Source: Methanofollis sp.
Lineage (GTDB): Archaea; Halobacteriota; Methanomicrobia; Methanomicrobiales; Methanofollaceae
Assembly (NCBI GenBank): GCA_028696365.1
Contig: JAQVHG010000076.1
Location: forward strand, 1 to 8,990
Direction of reading: 5' to 3'
DNA: 8,990 bases
This document shows, in pieces, positions 1 through 5,237 of this stretch. Position 1 is the stretch's first letter. Each line of letters starts with the position of its first letter. Below the pieces are notes generated by a model. It was given only the letters and a program-made list of their open reading frames with translations. It had not been told where the DNA came from and did not search any database. Made by a program: the position numbers and the translations under genes.

Positions 1-903
1 ACACTTCTCATCACCATCGGCATCATCATTGCGAGCATCATCACCGAGACCGGGATCTTCTCCCGTCTCGGTTTTCTCTCGCGACCGATCTCGCGGGTCT
101 TGGCGCTCTCAGAACCCTGCTCTGTTGTCCTCCTCACGATGGTCGCAAACGCCACCGCCGGCAAGGCGATGCTAGCACAGTTTCTCAATGAAGGGAAGGT
201 GCGCCAGGAAGAGGTGGTTCCGACCCTCCTTATGGGCACCTTCCCTACGGTGCTCGGGGAGTCGCTCTTCAGGGTCCACCTCCCGACGGCGGTGGTCCTC
301 CTCGGTCCTGTCGTCGGTGTGATCTATACGCTGCTTAACCTCCTCTCCACTCTCGTCCAGGTCGCCGGTGCAGTGATCTATATGCGGTTCTTTGTAGGAA
401 AGGGAGATGAGGGCACTCCGGCCCCGCCCTCTGAACCGACTCCGCTCAGATTCGACCGATTAATACTCAAGGAGGGTGTCGCCAGGGCTCTCCCCTCCCT
501 ACGCCGCATTGTCCCGGTCGCGGTCCTTGCTACCCTGGTCTTTTTTGCGCTCTACGCCGTCGGCGCAGTGACGGCGGTCGCAGCGATCTTCGGCCCGGTC
601 CTCGGTCTGGTCGGGGTGCCGGGGGAGAGCATCGCCGCGATCGTCGCTCATGCCGCCCATTTTTCTGCAGGCTATGCGGTTGTCGGTTCGCTCCTTGCAG
701 AGGGAGTTTTCAATCTGGAAGAGGCGCTCGTCACCCTCATCATTGGTTCGATGGCGGTGATCACTCTCATCTACTTCAAGTACTCCGCGCCCCTGTACCT
801 CTCCCTCTTCGGGCGGGAAGGAATTATGGTCACGATAAAGACCTATGGGGCGAGTATGGCGGCCAAGGTCGTCACGATTTTCATTGTACTCATGATCTTT
901 TAA
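1..903 (+). CDS. Nucleoside-recognition (Gate) domain membrane protein, 5' end missing
   Basis: The frame is open from base 1 to the TAA at 901-903, giving about 300 visible residues; the start lies outside the window. The TTG at 100 is an internal leucine, since the upstream codons read as a hydrophobic helix of the same protein. The protein is a multi-pass membrane protein: hydrophobic stretches lie near visible residues 1-20, 40-55, 75-90, 95-125, 175-215 and 245-275, and the C-terminus is also hydrophobic. The polar signature SEPCSVVLLTMVANATAGKA, with a later G-ESLFRVHLP segment, is typical of archaeal Gate-domain proteins (nucleoside recognition family, related to the gate regions of CNT transporters, FeoB and SpmA/B). 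Its substrate is unknown; a transport or gating role is inferred from family only. It runs alone on + here, with no clear terminator before the next promoter. Confidence 0.8.
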   Translation, partial: TLLITIGIIIASIITETGIFSRLGFLSRPISRVLALSEPCSVVLLTMVANATAGKAMLAQFLNEGKVRQEEVVPTLLMGTFPTVLGESLFRVHLPTAVVLLGPVVGVIYTLLNLLSTLVQVAGAVIYMRFFVGKGDEGTPAPPSEPTPLRFDRLILKEGVARALPSLRRIVPVAVLATLVFFALYAVGAVTAVAAIFGPVLGLVGVPGESIAAIVAHAAHFSAGYAVVGSLLAEGVFNLEEALVTLIIGSMAVITLIYFKYSAPLYLSLFGREGIMVTIKTYGASMAAKVVTIFIVLMIF

Positions 904-936
904 TGCAGCTCGCTCATACTATTATTTGATATTGTA

Positions 937-985
937 ATCATTGTTCACACGAATGAAAAAATATATAATACTTGTAGACAATGAT
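937..985. repeat. Inverted repeat flanking the TATA box (candidate operator)
   Basis: Perfect 8-bp arms ATCATTGT (937-944) and ACAATGAT (978-985) are separated by 33 bp, with the TATA box between them. The arm centres are 41 bp apart, close to four helical turns, so the arms sit on the same DNA face. A second palindrome, ATGCATGCAT, lies at 987-996 over the predicted transcription start. The arrangement fits a dimeric regulator such as the ribbon-helix-helix protein encoded just downstream; autoregulation is inference. Confidence 0.4.
957..970 (+). promoter_or_regulatory. Archaeal TATA box for the RHH-like gene
   Basis: The A/T-only stretch AAAAATATATAATA is the best TATA match in this gap. 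Archaeal spacing of about 25-27 bp places the transcription start near 988-992. From there to the ATG at 1036 leaves a leader of about 45 nt carrying the Shine-Dalgarno GGGGGAG (1024-1030). An in-frame ATG at 991 would give a leaderless alternative. Confidence 0.6.
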
Positions 986-1035
986 CATGCATGCATCACC
1001 GGAGAGCAGGGCCGGTGGTGCACGGGGGAGATCCT

Positions 1036-1572
1036 ATGACTGGAGCAACTATGGAGCATTTTGTTCCCGGAAAGGTGACCGGGACACGGACCGTAAGGGT
1101 GCGGGATCGCGAGTATGCGCGGTTGCGCGCCTTGGGTTCTGTGCGCGACTCATTCAGTGACGTCATCGAGCGTCTGCTTGATTTCTACGAAGCCTACAAT
1201 GGCGGCGTCCACTCGAATGATCCCGAGGGGTTTGAGGGAGCAGACCTTCCCGACAACCCGGTCTACCGCCGGGTCGCCCTTGATCATTTTATCAGGACTC
1301 TGGCCTTGGGTGAGGATATCTCTTTCACCATCGGGTTTGACCCACTTGCAAGTCCGCTAGGACGGCGCGGGAAGGGTCTGGTCGCATTTTACAAGGACAG
1401 CAGGAGATTTTGTCTGTTTCGGGTTGGAAAAGAACATCTCTGGCTCTATTTCCCGACTGAACGGAAGAACACCGAACTTGAAGGTTGGGAGTTGGTGCAG
1501 AACGTGTTCCTTGACAACTACCTTGAAGACGGGGGGATGCAGCTTATCAGGCGTCAGTACCAGACTATGTGA
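1036..1572 (+). CDS. Ribbon-helix-helix-like putative regulator with unknown C-terminal domain
   Basis: Predicted length is 178 residues. I chose the ATG at 1036 because GGGGGAG at 1024-1030 lies 5 nt upstream; the in-frame ATG at 991 would add 15 residues and be leaderless. Residues 18-52 (RTVRVRDREYARLRALGSVRDSF followed by SDVIERLLDFYEAY) look like the ribbon-helix-helix fold of archaeal VapB-type antitoxins: a short basic strand, a helix, then the S-D-V-I-E-R-L-L helix. Residues 60-178 are much longer than an antitoxin tail, rich in aromatic and charged residues, and unrecognised. No toxin gene (PIN, RelE) lies beside it, so a stand-alone transcription factor is likelier than half of a toxin-antitoxin pair. 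A T8 run follows 53 nt after the stop. DNA binding is inferred from the N-terminal pattern only. Confidence 0.65.
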   Translation: MTGATMEHFVPGKVTGTRTVRVRDREYARLRALGSVRDSFSDVIERLLDFYEAYNGGVHSNDPEGFEGADLPDNPVYRRVALDHFIRTLALGEDISFTIGFDPLASPLGRRGKGLVAFYKDSRRFCLFRVGKEHLWLYFPTERKNTELEGWELVQNVFLDNYLEDGGMQLIRRQYQTM

Positions 1573-1625
1573 TAGGTGAGCACGTCCATCAGGAGGGACG
1601 GGTATGCACGCCCCCTTGTCTCATA

Positions 1626-1633
1626 TTTTTTTT
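1626..1633 (+). terminator. Oligo-T terminator after the RHH-like gene
   Basis: A run of eight T on the + strand lies 53 nt after the stop. Archaeal RNA polymerase terminates at such runs without needing a hairpin. A weak stem CGTCC (1583-1587) with GGACG (1596-1600) lies upstream. Confidence 0.5.
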
Positions 1634-1683
1634 GTTCTGAAAAATTGGAGAAGATCTTATTTTGATGAAGCACTCTGACTGTG

Positions 1684-1694
1684 GTATTATAAAT
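1684..1694 (+). promoter_or_regulatory. Orphan TATA-like site upstream of repeat copy 1
   Basis: The sequence GTATTATAAAT resembles an archaeal TATA box, but no gene starts within 100 bp on the + strand. A transcript would begin near 1716 and, unless stopped at the T7 run 1742-1748, would read into the conserved hairpin of repeat copy 1 on the strand favoured by its base pairing. It may equally be chance in AT-rich spacer. Confidence 0.2.
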
Positions 1695-1792
1695 GTCCAG
1701 ACCGCGATCCTGCATCTGCTTGAAAAAAGAGTTCTAGTAGGTTTTTTTCGAGCATGAGTCCAAAGACACCCCGAATATATCACATGCGTGTT

Positions 1793-1975
1793 GGGTTTTG
1801 TAGAATTTGGCATGAGGCGAGATCACGCCTCAAGCATATGGGATGAAAATATTCTGTTGCTAGATCATTCTTTTTAAGACAGAAGAATCGGTGGGAACCT
1901 TGTTCAATTCGCCGCCCCTGGCTATCCTCATCGGGAGGTCCGGGGGTGCAACCCCCCGGCGCGATTCGAGGCGGG
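1793..1975 (-). repeat. Dispersed repeat, copy 1
   Basis: Read on the - strand, this stretch aligns over nearly its whole length with 4550-4755 read on +. Shared blocks, in order, are CCCGCC, AATCGC, CGCCGGGGGG, TTGCACCCCCGG, a GATGA-GATAG block, a GACAG/AAG block, TTTTCATCCC, TATGCTTGA, and ATTCTACAAA with a CCC end. Copy 1 lacks about 19 bp near the GC-rich end and differs by small indels. It contains a 6-bp hairpin with a 3-nt loop (GGGGGT/ACCCCC, 1943-1957). On the + strand it contains a hairpin, TGAGGCG (1813-1819) with CGCCTCA (1826-1832). The repeat lies downstream of the phosphoglycerate mutase gene. It has no coding potential shared with copy 2 and no transposase; a MITE-like or structured-RNA element is possible. 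Confidence 0.65.
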
Positions 1976-2025
1976 AAGCCACGTAATCAGAAGGTCACTC
2001 TGGCAAGATCTATGAGGATCTCTAC

Positions 2026-2034
2026 AAAAAAAAA
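2026..2034 (-). terminator. Oligo-T terminator of the phosphoglycerate mutase gene
   Basis: Nine A on the + strand give T9 on the transcript strand, starting 2 nt after the TAA stop. No hairpin is needed for archaeal termination at a run this long. Confidence 0.65.
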
Positions 2035-2036
2035 GA

Positions 2037-2786
2037 TTATTTCTTCGCCGCGCCCTGCTTCTTCACGCCCTCGATCGCCGCTTTCACCTTCGACTCGTCG
2101 GCAAGATAGTAGTGGCGGATGGGGGTGAGGTCGTCGTTGAGTTCATAGATGAGCGGGATGCCGGTCGGGATATTGACCTGGGCGATCTCGTCGTCAGAGA
2201 CCCCGTCCAGGTGCTTGACCAGGGCGCGGAGACTGTTGCCGTGGGCGGCGATGAGCACCCGTTTCCCGGCCTTCAATTCTGGGACGATCTCCTCTTCCCA
2301 GAGCGGGAGGAAACGCTTCACCGTATCGGCCAGGCACTCGGTCGCCGGGAGTTCGTCGGCGGGCACATCGGCATACCGGCGGTCATGACCTGGGAAACGC
2401 GGGTCCTCCGTCTCCAGGGGCAGTGGCGGGGTGGTGTAACTCCGGCGCCAGACAAAGACCTGCTCGTCGCCGTATTTTTTTGCGGTCTCCGCCTTGTTCA
2501 GTCCCTGGAGCGCCCCGTAGTGCCGTTCGTTCAGCCGCCATGACCGACGGACCGGGATCCACATCAGGTCCATCTCATCGAGTGTGATCCAGAGCGTGCG
2601 GATGGCCCGCTTCAGGACCGAGGTGTGGGCGAGGTCGAAGGTGAACCCGGCATCTTTGAGGGCCTTCCCTGCCTCATGGGCCTCGGCGACCCCCTTCTCA
2701 GAGAGGTCGACGTCGGTCCACCCGGTGAACTTATTCTCCTTGTTCCAGAGGCTCTCGCCATGGCGTAAGAGGACGAGTTTGATCAT
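2037..2786 (-). CDS. gpmA: 2,3-bisphosphoglycerate-dependent phosphoglycerate mutase
   Basis: This enzyme interconverts 3- and 2-phosphoglycerate in the cytosol (glycolysis/gluconeogenesis) through a phosphohistidine primed by 2,3-bisphosphoglycerate. The 249 residues match the usual family length. Visible motifs are LLRHGES (residues 6-12, nucleophile His9), the FTGWTDVDLSEKG block (20-32), ERHYGALQGLNK (87-98) and AAHGNSLRAL (180-189, second catalytic His182). The ATG at 2784-2786 is chosen because the protein starts MIKLVLLRHG as family members do, and AAGGAGATAT precedes it; the frame stays open 22 codons further upstream but without homologous sequence. The gene is divergent from the HPS fusion across 99 bp. 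Many archaea use the unrelated cofactor-independent mutase, so this bacterial-type enzyme may have been acquired by transfer. The function call is secure. Confidence 0.95.
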   Translation of the reverse strand: MIKLVLLRHGESLWNKENKFTGWTDVDLSEKGVAEAHEAGKALKDAGFTFDLAHTSVLKRAIRTLWITLDEMDLMWIPVRRSWRLNERHYGALQGLNKAETAKKYGDEQVFVWRRSYTTPPLPLETEDPRFPGHDRRYADVPADELPATECLADTVKRFLPLWEEEIVPELKAGKRVLIAAHGNSLRALVKHLDGVSDDEIAQVNIPTGIPLIYELNDDLTPIRHYYLADESKVKAAIEGVKKQGAAKK

Positions 2787-2811
2787 GATATCTCCTTGTC
2801 TTGAATCGTAT

Positions 2812-2872
2812 GCCCGGAGATCTCTTATGTCTGACGCCCCCTGCCTGAGCAACTCTTAACAGGTCTCCGGCC
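2812..2872. promoter_or_regulatory. Divergent promoter region with imperfect inverted repeat
   Basis: The 99-bp gap between the phosphoglycerate mutase and the HPS fusion must hold both promoters. GCCCGGAGATCT (2812-2823) and AGGTCTCCGGCC (2861-2872) are inverted arms matching at 10 of 12 positions. Weak TATA-like sites are CTTATGT (2823-2829, fitting a start near 2799 for the - gene) and CTCTTAAC (2853-2860, fitting a start almost at the ATG 2886 for the + gene). Neither is a strong match; the assignment is inferred from spacing. Confidence 0.35.
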
Positions 2873-2885
2873 CAATCTCCTCCCC

Positions 2886-4172
2886 ATGACACGCCCAAAA
2901 CTCCAGGTGGCGCTTGATATCCTCGAGCTCCACCGTGCGGCCCAGATCGCCCGCGAGGCGGTTGCTGGCGGTGCCGACTGGATCGAGGTGGGGACGCCAC
3001 TCATCAAGAGCGAGGGGATGGCGGCGGTGCGTGAACTCCGTGAAGCCTTCCCTGATCATGAGATCGTGGCCGACATGAAGATCGCCGACACCGGGACGAT
3101 GGAGGTGGAGATGGCGGCCAAGGCCGGGGCGAGCATTGTGTGCGTCCTGGCCGACGCCGACGATACCGTCATCGCCGAATCGGTGCGGGCGGCCCGTCTC
3201 TATGGGGTGCGGATCATGGCCGACCTGATCAATGTGGCCGACCCGGTGGGACGGTCGCGGGACCTCGAGGCCATGGGGGTGGACATCATCAATGCCCATG
3301 TCGGGATCGACCAGCAGATGATCGGGAAGAGTTCGGTCGAACTTCTCAGGTCCATCGCGGGCGAGGTCTCGGTCCCGCTGGCGGTCGCCGGGGGGTTGAA
3401 CGCCGCGACCGCCGCCCAGGCCGTGGAGGCCGGCGCCGGGATCGTCATCGTTGGCGGGTGGATCGTGAAGTCCAGGGACGTCGAAGGTTCGGCACAGAAG
3501 ATCAGGGCGGCGCTCGACGATCCCTCTCTGGTGCAGCCAGAGAAGATGAGCCTAGACGAGGAGATCAGGGCGCTCCTGATGGAGGTCTCGGCGCCCAATG
3601 TCACCGATGCGATGCACCGCAAAGGGGCGATGAGCGGTCTCTTCCCGCTCACGAAAGGTGTGAAGGCCGTCGGTCCTGCGGTGACGGTTCAGACCTTTGG
3701 TGGGGACTGGGCAAAACCTGTTGAGGCGATCGACCTCTGCAGGCCAGGCGACGTCCTCGTGATCAACAACGACGGCAGGACCGAGATCGCTCCCTGGGGC
3801 GAACTCGCCACCCATTCGGCGAAGGTCCAGGGCATCAGCGGCATCCTCATCGATGGTGCCGTGCGGGACGTCGACGACATCAGGGCGATGAAATACCCGC
3901 TCTTTGCCCGCGCCTGTGTTCCGAACGCCGGCGAGGCGAAGGGGTTTGGTGAGATCAATGCTGAGATCACCTGCTGCGGTCAGCATGTCAGCCCTGGCGA
4001 CTGGATCATCGCTGATGAAAGCGGCGCCGTCGTCATCTCAAAGGAACGTGCCTACGAGATCGCCCGCCGCGCTCTTGAGGTGAAGAAGATGGAGGACCGC
4101 GTGCGCGAAGAGATCGAGCGCGGGAGCACCCTGGCGCAGGTGCAGGAATTGTATAAGTGGGAGAAGAAGTAG
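2886..4172 (+). CDS. 3-hexulose-6-phosphate synthase fused to RraA/HMG-aldolase-like domain
   Basis: The 428-residue product has two domains. Residues 5-210 are an orotidine-decarboxylase-superfamily (beta/alpha)8 barrel of the hexulose-6-phosphate synthase type: LQVALDIL (Asp11), IEVGTPLIKSEG (33-44), the D-x-K-x-x-D motif at Asp63-Lys65-Asp68, NAHVGID (136-142), AVAGG (166-170) and IVGGWIVKS (188-196). It should join formaldehyde and ribulose 5-phosphate reversibly; in archaea lacking the oxidative pentose-phosphate pathway the reverse reaction makes ribulose 5-phosphate. Residues 222-428 resemble RraA and 4-hydroxy-4-methyl-2-oxoglutarate aldolases, with ILIDGAVRD (320-328) and an E306-x20-R327-D328 spacing. 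The usual partner, phosphohexuloisomerase, is not in the window. The ATG at 2886 has no Shine-Dalgarno (a pyrimidine-rich stretch precedes it), so it may be leaderless. Its start fits family alignment. The role of the second domain is unknown. Confidence 0.9.
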   Translation: MTRPKLQVALDILELHRAAQIAREAVAGGADWIEVGTPLIKSEGMAAVRELREAFPDHEIVADMKIADTGTMEVEMAAKAGASIVCVLADADDTVIAESVRAARLYGVRIMADLINVADPVGRSRDLEAMGVDIINAHVGIDQQMIGKSSVELLRSIAGEVSVPLAVAGGLNAATAAQAVEAGAGIVIVGGWIVKSRDVEGSAQKIRAALDDPSLVQPEKMSLDEEIRALLMEVSAPNVTDAMHRKGAMSGLFPLTKGVKAVGPAVTVQTFGGDWAKPVEAIDLCRPGDVLVINNDGRTEIAPWGELATHSAKVQGISGILIDGAVRDVDDIRAMKYPLFARACVPNAGEAKGFGEINAEITCCGQHVSPGDWIIADESGAVVISKERAYEIARRALEVKKMEDRVREEIERGSTLAQVQELYKWEKK

Positions 4173-4188
4173 GCGGAAGAGAGCGGAG

Positions 4189-4235
4189 GGAGGTGAGATA
4201 TGTGGGATCGGCGGCCCGATCACCCGATCACCTCC
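4189..4235 (+). promoter_or_regulatory. Hairpin that pairs a perfect Shine-Dalgarno with an anti-SD copy
   Basis: GGAGGTGA (4189-4196) is fully complementary to TCACCTCC (4228-4235), forming an 8-bp outer stem. Inside it, GATCGG (4206-4211) pairs with CCGATC (4216-4221) around a CGGC loop, extended by two G-C pairs past one bulged A. The ATG at 4200-4202 sits in the internal loop. The 3' arm, GATCACCTCC, resembles the 3' end of 16S rRNA. The element starts 17 nt after the HPS-fusion stop. It could mask translation of the small ORF or simply be a stable 3' structure of the upstream mRNA. Confidence 0.4.
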
Positions 4236-4304
4236 TGCCATCAAGCCGGGCACGGTCCTGACCTGATCGAGCGCCGCCTCGGTCGATGCCACAAGATATT
4301 CTGA
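4200..4304 (+). CDS. Candidate 34-residue small ORF
   Basis: ATG 4200 to TGA 4302-4304 gives MWDRRPDHPITSCHQAGHGP plus 14 further residues ending in KIF. The start has the best ribosome-binding site in the window: GGAGG with 6 nt spacing. It begins 27 nt after the HPS-fusion stop, so it could be cotranscribed. The peptide has two Cys and three His but no recognised family, and the same bases fold into a hairpin, so the GGAGGTGA may belong to structure rather than translation. Confidence 0.2.
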   Translation: MWDRRPDHPITSCHQAGHGPDLIERRLGRCHKIF

Positions 4305-4336
4305 TCATCTCGCCGTCATCTATTCATGACCCCTAT

Positions 4337-4405
4337 GATAGATCCAGAACGGGAGGGGTTCAATCATTCTTCAGTAGGATCACACGCTGCGTGCCGTCCC
4401 CCGCC
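4337..4405. repeat. Diverged direct repeat, unit 1
   Basis: Starts GATAGATC and continues through ACGGGAGGGGT, ATCATTCTTCAGTAGGA and CACGCT to GCCGTCCCCC. It matches unit 2 (4496-4557) at roughly three quarters of positions with two or three small gaps. The two units start 159 bp apart. No reading frame is kept between them. Confidence 0.5.
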
Positions 4406-4454
4406 CTATCTTCTCGCGAGACGGCAGAACAGATTCAGTGATCAGGGACGGCAC
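4391..4454. repeat. Perfect 10-bp inverted repeat (stem-loop)
   Basis: GTGCCGTCCC (4391-4400) is the exact reverse complement of GGGACGGCAC (4445-4454). The 44-nt loop contains a 10-bp palindrome, TCTCGCGAGA (4412-4421). A further perfect 7-bp stem, CTCGTCC (4479-4485) with GGACGAG (4506-4512), follows. These could be folds in a 3' untranslated RNA. Confidence 0.5.
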
Positions 4455-4495
4455 ATTGATCACTCTATCCTCCTCCTCCTCGTCCCGACCCAGAA

Positions 4496-4557
4496 GATAG
4501 ATCTCGGACGAGAAGGGGTCGATCACTTTTTAGTGGGACACGCTCCTGGCCGCCCCC
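4496..4557. repeat. Diverged direct repeat, unit 2
   Basis: Second unit of the 4337-4405 repeat, sharing GATAGATC, GGGG, ATCA, TTTTTAGTGGGA and CACGCT before a GGCCGCCCCC end. Its right end abuts dispersed-repeat copy 2 at about 4550, so the two families may be parts of one larger composite element. Confidence 0.5.
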
Positions 4558-4755
4558 AATCGCAGACTTTTCACCGCCATCTCGCGCCGGGGGGCGGGGG
4601 GTTGCACCCCCGGAACCCCCCACGATGAAGATAGGTGGGGTGGCGATTGCGTGAGATCTCCAACAGTTCTCCTGTCTTGAAATGAGACCGCAAGTGACGA
4701 GAAATTTTCATCCCGTATGCTTGAACCTGGGGCTCATACCCAATTCTACAAACCC
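4550..4755 (+). repeat. Dispersed repeat, copy 2
   Basis: This is the inverted partner of 1793-1975. It runs from CCGCCCCCAATCGC through a GC-rich block containing the hairpin GGGGGTTGCACCCCC, the GATGAAGATAGG block, CCTGTCTTGA, TTTTCATCCCGTATGCTTGA, to AATTCTACAAACCC. On the - strand the conserved hairpin reads TGAGCC, loop CCA, GGTTCA. In both copies the GC-rich end faces the 3' end of a gene (phosphoglycerate mutase for copy 1, HPS fusion for copy 2), and both lie between convergent genes. Confidence 0.65.
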
Positions 4756-4780
4756 TCCAGAAGAGGAATTCACCAGGGCC

Positions 4781-4787
4781 AAAAAAA
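4781..4787 (-). terminator. Oligo-T terminator of the paaK-ACT operon
   Basis: Seven A on + give T7 on the transcript strand, 14 nt after the ACT-gene stop and preceded by TATTC, a pyrimidine-rich context typical of archaeal terminators. Confidence 0.55.
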
Positions 4788-4801
4788 GAATAGGTTAAAG
4801 T

Positions 4802-5236
4802 TCACTGGAACAGCGACACATCGAGGAGCGTCCCACCAGCGGCGAGGATCTTCTCGACCCCCTCCTCCACCTGGTCGACCCGCAGGATGAGCACTGCTCC
4901 GTCCTTGCCAGAGTAGGCATACGAATACTCGATATTGATCCCGGCCTCGCCCAGGATCCTGGCGATCTCGAAGAGCCCACCAGGTTCGTCGCGCATCGCC
5001 ACCGCGATCACGTCGGTGAAGGAGACCATGAACCCGATGTCGGTGAGGGTCGTGTGGGCAAGGTCGGGTTTGTTCACGAGCGCCCGCACGACGCCAAACC
5101 CGTTCGCCTCCGCGATTGAGAAGGCCAGGATGTTTACCCCCGCCTCCTGGAGGGCCTTGGCGATGGCCGCCAGGCGGCCAGGCTTGTTCTCTGAAAAGAT
5201 CGAGATCTGCTTGATGAGATACTTCTTCTCTGCCAT
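4802..5236 (-). CDS. Tandem ACT-domain protein
   Basis: The 144-residue protein consists of two ACT domains, about residues 8-66 and 74-140. Each has the strand-loop-helix with a P-G turn where ACT domains bind amino acids: SENKPGRLAAIAKALQEAGV (15-34) and RDEPGGLFEIARILGEAGIN (82-101). There is no catalytic domain, so it probably senses an amino acid and acts on a partner. The ATG at 5234-5236 is 1 nt past the paaK stop, with GGAG 11 nt upstream; an ATG at 5257 would overlap paaK by 20 bp and looks less likely. It is the last gene of the operon. Stand-alone double-ACT proteins commonly sit beside PaaK ligases, often with indolepyruvate oxidoreductase genes (none in this window). An aromatic amino acid as ligand is inferred from that context. 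Confidence 0.85.
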   Translation of the reverse strand: MAEKKYLIKQISIFSENKPGRLAAIAKALQEAGVNILAFSIAEANGFGVVRALVNKPDLAHTTLTDIGFMVSFTDVIAVAMRDEPGGLFEIARILGEAGINIEYSYAYSGKDGAVLILRVDQVEEGVEKILAAGGTLLDVSLFQ

Positions 5237-5237
5237 A

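Larger units (their letters stand above)
1573..2036. other. Non-coding gap between two convergent genes
   Basis: About 460 bp separate the RHH-like gene from the phosphoglycerate mutase, which end facing each other. The gap holds a T8 run for the + gene, an AT-rich stretch at 1635-1795 with an isolated TATA-like site, dispersed-repeat copy 1 (1793-1975), and the T9 terminator of the - gene. Short frames here do not look coding: the reading frame across the repeat is not kept in copy 2, which differs by a 5-nt indel. Confidence 0.6.
4173..4801. other. Repeat-rich non-coding gap between convergent genes
   Basis: About 630 bp separate the HPS fusion (+) from the ACT gene (-). Beyond the small ORF and hairpin at its left end it holds two diverged direct repeats (4337-4405 and 4496-4557), stem-loops, dispersed-repeat copy 2 and the T7 terminator of the - operon. 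A 100-codon frame at 4326-4628 runs straight across repeats and looks non-coding. No clear T-run terminator follows the HPS fusion. Confidence 0.6.

Noticed and set aside
1036..1572. VapB antitoxin of a toxin-antitoxin pair
   Set aside because: The protein is too long for VapB and neither flank encodes a PIN-domain or RelE-like toxin.
1604..1678. 24-codon ORF after AGGAGG downstream of the RHH-like gene
   Set aside because: The T8 run at 1626-1633 lies inside it, so transcripts from upstream would probably end within the ORF; the peptide shows no recognisable feature.
1589..1813. 74-codon frame on the - strand
   Set aside because: It begins inside dispersed-repeat copy 1 and the frame is not preserved in copy 2; composition looks non-coding.
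3140..3724. 194-codon + frame inside the HPS fusion
   Set aside because: Gly/Arg-rich out-of-frame reading of a clearly coding gene.
4337..4557. CRISPR array
   Set aside because: There are only two diverged units of about 65 bp, 159 bp apart, without uniform repeats or spacers.
4326..4628. 100-codon + frame
   Set aside because: It runs across both direct-repeat units and into repeat copy 2, has no ribosome-binding site and no family-like sequence.
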